Source: Platycnemis pennipes
Lineage: Eukaryota; Arthropoda; Insecta; Odonata; Platycnemididae
Length of the DNA stretch: 64,000 bases
Assembly: GCA_933228895.1 (NCBI GenBank)
Contig: OW121846.1
Span: forward strand, 23,751,088-23,815,087
Direction of reading: 5' to 3'
Both the position numbers and the translations under genes were made by a program. Position 1 is the first letter of the stretch; the number at the start of each line of letters is the position of its first letter. This document shows positions 1 through 10,171 of the stretch, piece by piece. The notes under the pieces are model-generated. The model was not told where the DNA came from. It made no database searches and saw only the letters and a program-made list of their open reading frames with translations.

Positions 1-600
1 CTTATTAGTTGCCTGTGCAAGGTAATGGAAAGAATGGTAAGTCAGCATCTCGTTTGGTGGTTGGAGCATCGAAACCTCCTTTCGAATATTCAATGTGGCT
101 TTAGATGCGGCCGATCGACCGTTGACCACCTGGTCAGAGCCGACAATTTCATCCAGGAGGCTTATCTTCTCCGTCAACACGTCGTAGGTGTCTTCTTCGG
201 CATGGAGAAGTCATACGACAGTGTGGTGGCATAAGATATTAAAGACTCGTCATGAGTGGGGATTGAGGGGCAATTTACGTATTTTTACTAAGAATTTTTT
301 AACTGATTGTGTTTTCAAAGTTAAATTAGGTAGACACCTATCCAAATTTTATCAGCAGGACATTAAAGTTCCACAGGGAGTTTTAAGTGTGACAGTTTTT
401 GAAATTGCGATCAACGTCATAGCCAAATGCATTAAACCTCCACTCATGGGATCTTTGTTCATTGACGACCTAGCAATATGTTGCAGGTCGTCCAAAATAG
501 TCACTGCAACCAGAGTGACTCAGTTGGCTCTAAATAAACTGGAGTTTTGGCCTCGGAGGAATGGCTTTAATTTTTCCTCGGACAAGTACGGACTCTAAAT
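1..600 (+). pseudogene. LINE-A reverse transcriptase, partial and broken
   Basis: Two overlapping open segments (25-234 and 188-598, different frames) together spell most of an RT palm. The first holds the finger motif 'QCGFRCGRSTVDHLV' and the motif-A remnant 'FFGMEKSYDS', where the family normally has FDLEKAYD, so the first catalytic aspartate is replaced by glycine. The second holds the motif-B remnant 'VPQGVLSVTVF' and motif C 'FIDDLAICCRS', with the paired catalytic aspartates kept. The change of frame around 225 is a frameshift. The protein would copy the element's RNA into DNA at the nicked target site. The N-terminal endonuclease lies outside the window. Confidence 0.85.
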
Positions 601-609
601 ATTTTAATA

Positions 610-1230
610 TTTTTAAGTCACACATCTTGGAGTGCTGATCGATTGTCCCTGGCTTTATTGTACCATGCACTCGTACGTTCCAAACTGGACTACGGGTCAT
701 TTGTTTACGCTTTCAGTCGAGACTCTTTCATAGAGCCTTTGACTATAGTTCATAACACAGGGCTTCGTATTTCCACTGGTGCTTACCGGACCAGATCGGT
801 CCTCAGCATTTATGCTGATTCCAGGGAGCCGCCATTGCCCTACCATAAGAACATACTGATGTGCTCCTATGTGGCGAAAATTTTAGCTAAAAAGAATCAC
901 CCGTGTTTTAACATGATTTTTAACTCTAGATTTATAGAACTTTTTCATCAACGTACAAGAGCTACCAAGCAGCTCAGTATTCATTTTAATTTATTTATTC
1001 AGGGTATCGGGTTAAGGCTCCCAGATGTTCATCCTGTTGGGTACTCAAGATACCCACCGTGGATTATTCCGCCGCCGGATATCTATATGGCACTCAGTAG
1101 ATGCCATAAATCTCACACCACTGCTTTAGAATACCAGCGTCCTTTCAATGAATTTCTCTGCCATCACTCTGACTTCATCCCCGTACTCCCGGATGGATCA
1201 AAGTCGGATGGCTTTTGTTCGTGAGCAGTT
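610..1230 (+). pseudogene. LINE-A post-RT thumb/connection region
   Basis: The open frame 643-1224 contains 'LYHALVRSKLDYGSFVYAF', the conserved stretch just after the RT thumb in Jockey/I-type LINEs, followed by about 140 residues of connection region. The RT frame ends at about 598, and the stretch normally found between motif C and 'LVRSKLDYG' (about 60-80 residues) is missing, which indicates an internal deletion at about 600-640. The frame ends in 'PVLPDGSKSDG', which is the beginning of the RNase H domain (family: T-DGSK), retaining its first acidic residue. Confidence 0.8.
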
Positions 1231-1935
1231 ACCTTATCTCATCACGGTGTCATCCAGTCCAGGCTCAATACGCTGTGTAGCCTATACACAGTGGAGCTGA
1301 TGTCCATTAAGATGGCCCTTGATGGAATTGGGGGGTTTTCAGGGTCTTTGGTCATTTGAACGGACTTGATGAATGTTCTGCAATCCATTTCCATCTTTTC
1401 TTCACCACACCCAATTGTCCATCGAATACATACTACCCTTTTATCCATTAATTGTAAGTGAATCAAAGTTATTTTTCTCTGCATCCCAGGACATATGGGT
1501 ATTGCCGGAAATGAGATGGCGGATGCAGAAGCAAAAGAAGCTCTAAATATCCCTGAGCCAACGATGACGCTGGTATTCTATCAGAACCTGCATGGTACTT
1601 TCCGTAAAGTAGTCCTGGAGCAGTGGAGTGAACTTAAGAGTGATATCCCAAACAATAAGTTACGGACAATTAAACCCTTAATGTCAGGGTGGCCCACTTC
1701 CGTCAGGGGCAGTCATAGAGAGGAAGTCGCCATCACACGTTTAAGAATCAGGCATTGCACCCTGACCTACTCATTCTTCTTTACAGAAAAGAAAATTTCT
1801 CCTCGATGTGGTGACTGTCCTCTCAGTGTGCGACATATCCTGATGGAGTGTGACAAATACCGGTACACACGTAACAGGCTAGGCATCAGCGGCGACCTAG
1901 AACAAGTTCTAGGCAACGATACTGATCACCTAAGC
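1231..1935 (+). pseudogene. LINE-A RNase H domain and C-terminal tail
   Basis: Reading through two in-frame stops in 1240-1494 gives the RNase H middle ('YTVELMSIKMALDGI', with the active-site glutamate in TVEL). The open frame from 1495 continues with 'GHMGIAGNEMADAEAKEAL', which carries the last RNase H aspartate. A Cys/His tail follows ('CGDCPLSVRHILMECDKY'), the zinc-knuckle-like CCHC end of Jockey/I-type ORF2. RNase H would degrade RNA in the RNA-DNA hybrid. The frame is cut at 1936 by hAT-A and resumes after 9561. Confidence 0.82.
1928..1935 (+). repeat. Left target-site duplication of hAT-A
   Basis: ACCTAAGC directly abuts the left terminal inverted repeat; the identical octamer follows the right end. 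Confidence 0.92.
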
Positions 1936-2220
1936 CAGGGGTTCCCAACCGTATGCCCGCGGGCAGCATGGTGCCCGCAAACAGTTTTATATGCGCCTGC
2001 CGCTCTTAGAAGCCGCGCTGCACCGTGTGATTGTACGCTTTTACATTTCGGCCTCGAGATGAGTGGTGGCGGTAGCGTGTGAGTAGTGGATGCTGGTTTA
2101 TGTTGTGCAGGTTAAAAATGCATTCAACATATCTAGTTCATCATTTACTCCTAGTTACATGCTCATATTTGGTGTCTCCTACTTCGTTGTTTTTAAATGC
2201 TTTATTATTTTAACCCCAAA

Positions 2221-3482
2221 ATGAGTGGTTCAAGTAAAAGAAGACGAACCTATAATTTTAACAGTGGTTGGGAGGAATCGTATAGTTTCGTCAATGTTAA
2301 GGATAAATACGTTTGTTTGTTGTGCAGCTGTAGTGTTGCAGTGGCAAAAAAATGCAATGTGGATTGGCACTTCAAGATGAACCATGCCACTTTTAATACC
2401 ACATAAATCTGAATTAAGAAAGAAGAAAATAGCTCAACTAAAATTGAATCTGTCTGCCCAACAATCTGGTTTTACTAGGCCTGTCGTAAAATCTATAAAT
2501 GCCACTGTTGCTTCTTTGAAAATATGTCACGTGTTCGCAAAGAAGAAAAAAACCTTTCCAGGATGGTGAATTGTTAAAAGAAGCATTTCTGACTGGTGCC
2601 GAATGTTTATGTGAGGGATTCTCCATCAAAAGTGAGATTTTGTTAGCAATACAAGACTTACAGTTGTCAGATAATACCGTCACAAGAAGAATACATGACA
2701 TTTCAAAGGACATGCAAACTCAATTAAAGAGTGATTTGGAAAGTCATATTTCTCACTACAGTTTGACGAGTCAACAGACACAGCACAGTTAGCAGTAATG
2801 GTGCGAATGGTATTTAGTAACTTTACTGCAGAAGAAGATCTACTGAAATTATTACCCATGAAAGCACGTACAACAGGTGAGGATATCTATAACACATTTT
2901 TAACATATACAAAATCGATAGATATGCCTTTGCAAAAGCTTTCTGCAATAACCACAGATGGAGCACCAGAAATGATTGGCAATGGATTTTTTGCTCTCTG
3001 CAAGAAAGATAGATCATTTCCATATTTCCTTTCACTGTATTATACACCAGGAAGTCTTGTGTGGTAGAATACTACCCTTTGAACACGTCATAAAAATAGT
3101 CACGAAAATAGTCAACTTTATTCGAGCAGCCCCTTTGCAACACTGTCTTTTCAAAGCTCTATTAGAAAATTCTGAAGAACCTGATCTTATTCTTCATAGT
3201 AAAGTACATTGGCTCAGTAAGGGCAAAACTCTCTAGATTTGTCAACTTACTTGAAGAAATAAAAAATATCTTAATTCTAAAGATAAAAATGTTGTTGAAT
3301 TAATGGAGTCTTGCTGGCTGGTGGATTTCGGTTTCATCACAGATGTAATGGAAAAATTGAATAATTTAAACTTGGAGCTGCAGGTTAAAGACATACATAT
3401 GGCTTCAATGACAGGGTCTGTAAACTCATTTAAAGCCAAACTGGGTTTGTGGATAACACATCTGCAGATGAAGTCACTTGTA
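2221..3482 (+). pseudogene. hAT-A transposase, N-terminal and catalytic part
   Basis: The start at 2221 (MSGSSKRRR) precedes a BED-type zinc finger: 'YVCLLCSCSVAVAKKCNVDWHF' gives C-x2-C with a following histidine. Later segments in shifting frames carry hAT transposase hallmarks: 'TRRIHDISKDMQTQL', 'LSAITTDGAPEMIG' (containing a conserved catalytic-core aspartate), 'HCIIHQEVLCGRIL', 'KIVNFIRAAPLQH' and 'HWLSKGKTL'. This is the pattern of the BED-finger hAT group that includes the domesticated vertebrate GTF2IRD2 and ZBED/FAM200-type proteins. At least five frameshifts or stops make it non-functional. It ends where the foldback element starts at 3483. Confidence 0.88.
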
Positions 3483-4005
3483 CAGGCACTTCGAAAAAAA
3501 GTTAACACTTCAGAGCCGAAATTTTTCTAAGTCTCGAGTTGATGGTGATTTGACAACGCTGCGTCATGGCTTCCCTCTGGCGGAGCATCGCGAAGTTCTA
3601 ACCGAAAACAAACCCCCTTCTCTCCTCCCCCGTCCTCACCTTTCCCTGTTTAGCAGAAGGGATTACTGCACGGTCGGTCTTGTTATGCCCTAAAGAAGGG
3701 GGCTATTGTGGGGACTCCATGGTTGTTTCTTCCGACTCGCACTGTGAGACTGAAGTCCTGAACACATCTCTACGCTCGCCACCGTCGCGAAAAAAACTGG
3801 ACTAATTTCCAAAATAGCTTTGAGATATAGACTTGAAACTTCACATAAATACTCAGAAAATATTGCTAATTAAGGAGTAATGCATCAATTGACATGATTC
3901 TTATCTGTTAGCCAGATATAGGGGCTCAAACATTACCAAATTTCCAAATAAACACCTGCATCATTTGCCTATTAACATAATGCTATGCCTTTAAATTGCC
4001 TGAGC
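3483..4005 (+). repeat. Left inverted arm of the foldback element
   Basis: Pairs with 8010-8533 in reverse complement. Shared landmarks include AACACTTCAGAGCCGAAATT at the tip, the GCTCGCCACCGTCGC block at about 3775, and AACTTGAAACTTCACA-type sequence near 3835. Divergence by eye is roughly 10-15 percent. Confidence 0.82.
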
Positions 4006-4074
4006 TACAAATATTTTTTTAATCATTTAATTGCTATTCCATTATTAGAAAAACTATAGTATATCTAGTTCACA

Positions 4075-5050
4075 AGGGCCCTGGAAAGACTCCACTCTTT
4101 TCAAGGGCTGAAGGGCGTGAATAAGAAGTATGTTCCCGGAGCGTACGCAAAGAAAAATAACTCGATTCCGCGTAATCTTATCCGGTCGCACGGCTCAATA
4201 TGTAACTGACAATGGATACAGCTCAAAAACAACGAATTGGAAGCCTTAGGGTCCATGTCACTTCAGCAATGTAAGCGAGTCACGTCAATTCCAGCCCCCG
4301 ACGCGTGGAGCCAAACCCCAAACGCGAGGTCGGAAAATCATATGTATTTTTCGGTGTCGCAAACTTACTTTTAATTCCTCTTCACTTTCGTGTATACGAG
4401 TTTTCAGCGAATTCTCAGATATAAGTGACTTGACAAGTGTCTCCCTAAATTGTTAGATATTCTCTACTTTATGCAAAGTTTTGTCTGAGAACAGTGTCCG
4501 CCATTATAAGTAATGGAATAGCAAATAAACGATTCAAAAAATATTTGCAGCTCAGGCAAGTAAAAGCAAAGTATAGTGTTAATAGATTATGCTATTTTTA
4601 TTTGATCAAATTCCTCCCACAACGTCATCATCAACTTGTAAGATACTCGGATAAATGTTATTACAGGATTTTTTAAAAATTTCGTGATGTTGAGCCCTTG
4701 TGTCGCTCTAACGGTTGAGAATCATGAGAAGTGATGCATTAATCCTTAAGTAGCAAACTTTTCTAAGAATCTGTGTGAAAAGTGTCTCCCTAAAACGTTA
4801 GATATTCTCTACTTTATGTAAAAAGTTTTGTCTGAGAACAGTGTCCGTATATATCTCAAAAAGTATATATCTAAGTATATATCTCAAAAAAAGTTATTTT
4901 AGGTTTTTGTCCAGCTTTTTTCGATCTCCGTCTTATGTGGGTCGGTACTTTGTCCCGAGATTGTCATTTTCTTTGACTCGACCTGCATGACGTCTGAAGT
5001 CCCGAACGTATCTCTATGCTCGCAACCATCGTCACAGAAAAAACTGTCGT
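4075..5050 (+). repeat. Internal direct copy of the right-end unit
   Basis: From 4075 the sequence is a direct, same-orientation copy of the block starting near 7385 (shared landmarks: GGGCCCT, AATAAGAAGTATGTTCCCGG, TTATCCGGTCGCACG, GTCTGAGAACAGTGTC). It therefore carries a second version of the 7385-8290 unit next to the inverted left arm, which makes the element a mosaic of direct and inverted copies rather than a simple stem-loop. Two diverged copies of the ATATTCTCTACTTTATG motif (about 4457 and 4809) also lie inside. Confidence 0.75.
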
Positions 5051-5406
5051 CACGCATTTGCATAACATTAAAAATCGACGTTTTACTTTGAAGAGGAAAT
5101 CACATATCATCATTGGTTGTTATCACCCTCCAATATGTATGTGTCCCTTAAATAATTAATTCCTTGGTTAATTGGTGTTGTTTCACGTTCGTGCCATTTC
5201 AGAGCGAGTTCATAGGCATATTTAATTCTCACATCGATGTGGTCAGAAGCTTTGAAGATATGCGATCCCAAATCTTAAGACTATGAGCAGGCTGATAAGA
5301 ACATTTAATGTTTTCGCCGTATTTGCGCAGTAAAATGCTCGATTTTCAGGATGAAGTAAATAACGTTCCCAATTGTGGTGGCATTTCCACGAGTTAACCT
5401 TAGCAT

Positions 5407-6177
5407 TTATAGTTTAGGAGTCCTAATTTGAATAATAATAATTATGCCCATGAGATTATTCTTTGTATAATACCAATACAAATCTGTTATTGACCACGTA
5501 GCCGTTTCCCTAAAATCTGGTCTAATGTCTAATCTAACGCTTTGGAAGAAGGTGTTTAAAAAATTGGCTTTTTCTACTCTGCTGGTGACTCTAATTCCTT
5601 TATCGTTTTTAAGTGTGTGCACTGTGGACCTATTTGCCCGAAGCTTCCTCACATATGACCAAAATGTTTTAGGATTGCTATCTAAATATTCTCCTAACAT
5701 CTTGCTCTTGAAATGTTATAACGCTTGCCGACATGATTTCCTTGCTAATGCTCTCGATTTTTTATAGTTTTGATCTAACTCATTTTTTTCCTCTACCGAT
5801 AGACCCCGTCCTGCATTTTTCATCCTAGCGTGGCATACCCTTTGTCACTTTAGTGATTTCCTAACCTCAGCATTATACCACCTTGGCTCTGTATTATCAC
5901 TTATGAATTTACTTGGTATGTATTCAATAACTGCTTTACGGGTGTCCTCAAGAAATTCTCTCCACGAATCCTCTGTATCTAATTCTTTGCTTTGTTCGCT
6001 AAAGATATTAAACGATTCCCTTAATTCCTCTTTCATACCATCGTAATTAGCCTTGCAAAATAAGTATACCCTCTTCCTTGGTTTATAATGTTTTTCAACG
6101 CCTACAATAAATTTCGCATTTACTGTTTTATGATCACTAAAGGTTACAGGTCCTAATACAGCTAATTGCGCGTGCAT
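5407..6177 (-). pseudogene. CR1-like LINE fragment (endonuclease end and linker)
   Basis: Read on the - strand, 6177-5845 gives 'PVTFSDHKTVNAKF', the SDH motif at the end of an apurinic-type endonuclease, followed by the basic linker 'RWYNAEVRKSLK'. 5700-5407 then gives 'NPKTFWSYVRKLRAN' and 'EKANFLNTFFQSV', the conserved stretch just before the RT domain in CR1/L2/Daphne-type LINEs. The RT itself is absent. This is a truncated fragment carried inside the foldback element, so it entered before or during that element's assembly. The exact clade is not determined. Confidence 0.72.
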
Positions 6178-7384
6178 GCGACCACAACTAATTAATTATT
6201 CGTATGAGATTTAACTGATTGCAAGAGCTCCGTAAGCATGTGAAGACATTTCCGTTGGTCAAACTGTAACTAATGTTACGCTATAATTGGTTATTCAATG
6301 CCTTTTTCCGTTCTTCAAAGGAAAAGGTCTGTGACAACATACGAATATTCCCGAATACCCATTGTTTATAGGATACCTGCAGGTGGTCGCAAAATACCCC
6401 CGACTCTTGCCTTACCCTTATTCCTGACCGCGGCGTTGAGCCGCGTGTCCTCCTAACCCTGCCGAAGGATCGCCACCCACTATTCTCCTCCTACCGAAGG
6501 GGAGGGGCGGCGAGGAATCATGGCTAGCTGGGAATTCCCTCTCAGAAAGGGTTTGCACACGTGACGCGTGGGCACCCGGCCGCCATACGGTGATCTCCTC
6601 TCGAGGGGCCAATTGCTCGGATTGCGAAGTGGGTGTACGGCAATTAGTAAATTTCGTTAAGAACCTTTATCGCAACTGAGAATAGTAATTGCAAATTGTT
6701 AAGCTGTTCCTATATTTCCTTCTAATGGAAAGGTGCTCTATTATTCGACCATATTGCATGCTAAACAATACCGCCAAAAGCTTTGGATATATTTCTTTAA
6801 TGGACGGAATTAATTCATTTTTGTAAATGAATTGTTACTTCCTTCACACCACATATGAAATTAATAAGAGACTATCAAACCTAAATCGTGAAACCATGTT
6901 GATAAACGTGTTCACTCGTGGGCATTTAAATGTTTTGAAATATTCGCCCGGTAATGTGAGTAGAAACAAACTTAAAAGCACTCAGGTGGAAGAGTGGATG
7001 GGCAGACATCTGCGAAGTTTTACCTGCTTCCGGAACACCCCTCATGCCTGGGCACTGGGCTGCAAGGGCATAGACTCAGGATGTTGACCCGAGGCATACC
7101 GCGTAGAAGGGGTCGTGGGTGCAATAAAACGTATGGAGTAAGGTTTTTGGGCAGTGGAAAATTATTCCTATGGGGAGACCAGTCCTCCCCATTGTCTCAG
7201 TACAGGGACTGAACAGAGTGGTCAGAGGGAACATGCCTCCCCCCATTTGGCATCCAGATCTCCTTTGAGGAAAGGGGAAAAGGTGGCAGGGAAAACGAAG
7301 ACCAAGGCTCTGAAATCGTCGGTGCATCTTTTACCGTGTGAATAAAAAGAAGGGGGCAAAAGTAATTCAAAAGAAAAACCAGTG
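6178..7384. other. Foldback interior, unassigned
   Basis: Contains a locally GC-rich patch (about 6370-6620) unlike its AT-rich surroundings and small chance ORFs at 6827-7345. No family was recognised. The GC-rich patch could be a SINE or rDNA-like scrap, but neither could be supported. Confidence 0.3.
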
Positions 7385-8290
7385 TATTTCTGACTGTTAT
7401 ATGGGCCCTATAAAGACTACACTCTTTTCAAGGGCGTGAATAAGAAGTATGTTCCCGGAGCGCACGCGAAGAAAAATAAAGTGATTCCGCATAAACTTAT
7501 CCGGTCGCACGATTCAATATTCTCACGATTTCATCAACATAGATCAGTGAAGTTTTCGGATAATGAGTGCCGCTGAAAACAACGAAATGGAAGCCTTGGG
7601 TCCATGTCACTTGAGTAAAGTAAGCGAGTCACGGATCTTCCAGCCCCAGCCGTGCGGAGCCATGCCCAAGATGCGCGATCGGAAAATCATATGTATTTTC
7701 GGTGTCGTAGACTTATTTTTTAATTTCTCTTCAATTTTGTGTTTATGAGTCTTCAACTCTGATAAGTCACTTGACAGGTCTCTCCCAAGTCACTTGACAG
7801 GTCTCTCCCAAAAACGCTAGATATTCTCTATATTATGTAAACATTTTATCCGAGAACAGCATCTGACATTTTTAACGGAATTGCACTAAAATGCTTGAAA
7901 AATATTTGAAGCTTTGGTAATTTAAAGGCAAAGTCTTGTGCTAATAGATCATGCTATTCTTTATTCAATCAAATTCCTCACATAGCGTCACGATCAACTT
8001 AACTTGGAAGACATTCGGAGAAAAATTAGTTCAGGTGTTTTTTTGGAAATTTGGTTATGTTCGTGCTCCTGTATCTGACTAATAGATGAAAAGCATGTTA
8101 AATGATGTATTATTCCTGAATTAGCAGTCTTTTTTGAGTATTTTTGTGAAGTTTCAAGTTATATAGCAAAGAAAGCTATTTTTGAATTTTGTCCAGCTTT
8201 TTCCGATTTCCATCCACTATGCGACGGTGGCGAGCGTAGAGATATGTTCAGGACTTCAAATGTCGTTCAGCGCGAGTCGGAAAAAACGAC
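7385..8290 (+). repeat. Right-end unit duplicated at 4075
   Basis: Direct repeat partner of 4075-5050; it overlaps the right inverted arm. A small tandem duplication sits inside it at about 7764-7810 (AAGTCACTTGACAGGTCTCT twice). Confidence 0.75.
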
Positions 8291-8533
8291 CATAGAGTGC
8301 CCACCATAGCCCCCTTCTTTAGGATATGAGAAGACCAACCGTTCAGTAATCCCTTTGTCCCATCTGGTAAAAGGATAAAGGAGGGGGGAGGAGGGAAAGA
8401 GGTTTGTTTTCGGTCAGAGCTTCTCGAGGCTCTGCCAGAGGGAAGCCGTGACGCAGCGTTGTCAAATCACCATCAACTCAAGAGTTAGAAAAATTTCGGC
8501 TCTGAAGTGTTAACTTTTTTTTGGAAGTGCCTG
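8010..8533 (-). repeat. Right inverted arm of the foldback element
   Basis: Reverse complement of 3483-4005. The block 8222-8245 (GCGACGGTGGCGAGCG) mirrors the left-arm block near 3775, and the tip at 8499-8533 mirrors 3483-3520. Confidence 0.82.
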
Positions 8534-8535
8534 TA

Positions 8536-9103
8536 CATTTCCCAAATATGAAAAAAATGATAGGCGACACTGAAATTGACTTGTCATCATTCAATCACTT
8601 CAAAATGAGTTTGAAAAGCGATTTCAACAGTTTACCACCATCGAGCCAATGGTTACCTTTTTTGTCAATCCTTTTACTTGCCAAGTTAATGTAACGAAAA
8701 TAGCTGCACACATTGCAGAGCTTGTTCAAGTAAGGGCATAAGAACTGGAGCTAGAAATTTTGGATCTTTAGAACGACATTATCCTACAATCCAATACATT
8801 AGAAGAGAACTTCTGGAATATAGTTGACAAAAATATATTTCCAATATTGAAAAGGGCATCATACAAAATGAAATCGTTTTTCGGTTCCACCTATTTGTGT
8901 GAATCATTATTTTCAACAATTTATATTATAAAATCAAAATACAGATCTTGACTAAGAGATAAACATCTTGATGATATTTACGAGCGGCAATATCGCCATA
9001 CTCTCCTGATTACGAATAAATATCCAATAGAATACAATGCCAAAGAGCACATTGACTTGAGATTTCTACTTTATATGAAGAATTTTTACATTATTATTTA
9101 GTA
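8536..9103 (+). pseudogene. hAT-A transposase, C-terminal dimerisation part
   Basis: The frame resumes after the foldback element; across the junction it reads '…KSLV' then 'HFPNMKK', a natural hAT continuation. Further on come 'FWNIVDKNIFPILKR', 'KSFFGSTYLCESLFST' and 'SKYRS', the conserved hAT C-terminal dimerisation block (family: SLFGSTYLCESAFS), followed by 'RDKHLDDIY'. The last of the three catalytic acidic residues (the E of CES) is kept. Several stops interrupt it. The sequence reaches a stop at about 9102 and is followed by about 450 bp of AT-rich 3' end up to the terminal repeat. Confidence 0.87.
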
Positions 9104-9553
9104 ATTATTGGTTATGTGCGTTAATTTTGGCCACATTTCTATATTTTTGAATTCAATTAGTTAATGAATGATTAGTTCCTCATCTATTTCTTTGTTGTCT
9201 TGCTTTTTCCACAGTTGTGATTTGACACATTTTTTACTGTTTATTTTTTGATTTTGCTACATTGTTTTGCTGTTTATTTTTACATATACGATGTTTTTAC
9301 CTTTTGGGAAAGTATTTGAGTAAAAAATTTCATTTTGATATTTGGTTCAACGTTTATTTTACAGCAAAGATCCATGTGCCATTATGTAAACATGTTAAAA
9401 TTGTATTTTTTTGAATTAAACATTGATTTTGCACATTATGTGTATTATTGCCACTGTCGAATTATAAATATGCCTTGTAAAAATTAATGGTGCCCGCCAC
9501 CTCACCGGTATCATAGTATATGCTCTTAAGTGCAAAAAGGTTGGGGACCGCTG

Positions 9554-9561
9554 ACCTAAGC
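9554..9561 (+). repeat. Right target-site duplication of hAT-A
   Basis: ACCTAAGC, identical to 1928-1935. LINE-A resumes with its last ~16 codons immediately afterwards. Confidence 0.92.
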
Positions 9562-9756
9562 CATGTCCTTACCCTTTTAAATGAAACTACCCTAATCAGT
9601 AAAATCTAATATATTTTCCTGTATTTGGATATTTCAATACCGCCATTTTTTCTAAATTTATATTTATGCAAATTTATTGACATAAATTAGATTGTATGTG
9701 GTGCAAAATGACCATAGTTGTCGATGCACCGTATAAATCTAAACCTACCTACCTAA

Positions 9757-9983
9757 TATTCATAACTTGAGGCTGACCCACCATCTGTGATTAAGGGGAT
9801 GATTATGGTCATATTAAATTATAAAACCTCAAGCACAACTTGTGAGATCCTTTTTATCAATTAAATATTTAAAACATTAGTTGAAAATATAGTATTTCAA
9901 GTTGTTATTTACTATTGTTGAAATAAATTCTGTTGTGAGGTCTCCATTGCTGAATTTAAGGAAATTGGTGTTTTTCTTTCCAG
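9757..9983. other. Short spacer upstream of the exon
   Basis: AT-rich sequence between the LINE-A 3' end and the splice acceptor. Nothing else seen. Confidence 0.4.
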
Positions 9984-10171
9984 GCAAAGCTATGATGTAA
10001 CCATTGAACTTTGTGTTGAGGGAACAGGGACAAGGTCGTCGAATACCTTGGATTTGAAAAATCCTTACTTCCGGTATACGGGACAGGCACCTCAGGCACC
10101 ACCTGGCCAAAACACGACGTCACCTAGTGAGAACTATTGGAGCCATTTGGATGCCCAAGGTGCTCGACAAG
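9984..10171 (+). CDS. Probable host-gene internal exon, unidentified
   Basis: A strong acceptor (TTTTTCTTTCCAG, ending 9983) is followed by 188 bases with one frame open throughout (62 codons) and then the donor AAG|GTTAGT at 10171/10172. The translation starts '[20 protein letters not shown]', includes '[17 protein letters not shown]', and ends '[10 protein letters not shown]'. Composition is balanced and unlike the decayed repeats nearby. It begins with one base completing a codon and ends with one base of the next (phase 1 out). I do not recognise the protein. The exon at 44458 begins in the compatible phase on the same strand, so both may belong to one gene. A chance ORF remains possible, but good splice sites on both sides make that less likely. 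Confidence 0.5.

Larger units (their letters stand above)
3483..8533. mobile_element. Foldback-like element with long inverted arms, TA target
   Basis: The left arm (3483 to about 4005) matches the inverse of the right arm (about 8010-8533) over roughly 520 bp, starting CAGGCACTTC. Both ends are flanked by TA (within TGTACA), and excision of the element plus one TA restores the hAT-A reading frame. No transposase was recognised inside, so it is non-autonomous. The interior contains a direct duplicate of arm-related sequence and a CR1-like LINE fragment. TA targets suggest mobilisation by a Tc1/mariner-like enzyme, but that is inference. Confidence 0.85.
1936..9553 (+). mobile_element. hAT transposon (hAT-A), split by a foldback element
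   Basis: The ends are CAGGGGTTCCCAACC (1936-1950) and its near inverse (GGTTGGGGACCGCTG, 9539-9553), a typical hAT terminal repeat. They are flanked by the perfect 8-bp duplication ACCTAAGC at 1928-1935 and 9554-9561, the target size of the hAT superfamily. The gene inside runs on the + strand in two blocks separated by the 3483-8533 insertion. Without that insertion the element would be about 2.6 kb, a normal size for a hAT. It inserted into LINE-A, so it is younger than that element. Confidence 0.93.
1..9756 (+). mobile_element. Jockey/I-type LINE (LINE-A), split by hAT-A
   Basis: A non-LTR retrotransposon enters the window already inside its reverse transcriptase and runs to a 3' end made of CCTACCTACCTA repeats near 9745-9756. 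RT, post-RT and RNase H segments follow in the usual order. The body is interrupted at 1936-9553 by a hAT transposon; removing that element and one 8-bp duplication joins the C-terminal frame again (…TDHLS to HVLTLLNET…) and reaches a stop near 9609, followed by a 150-bp 3' UTR. Many stops and a deletion near 600-640 show an old dead copy. The clade is inferred from the RT/RNase H architecture; Jockey, I or a related clade cannot be separated here. Confidence 0.8.
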
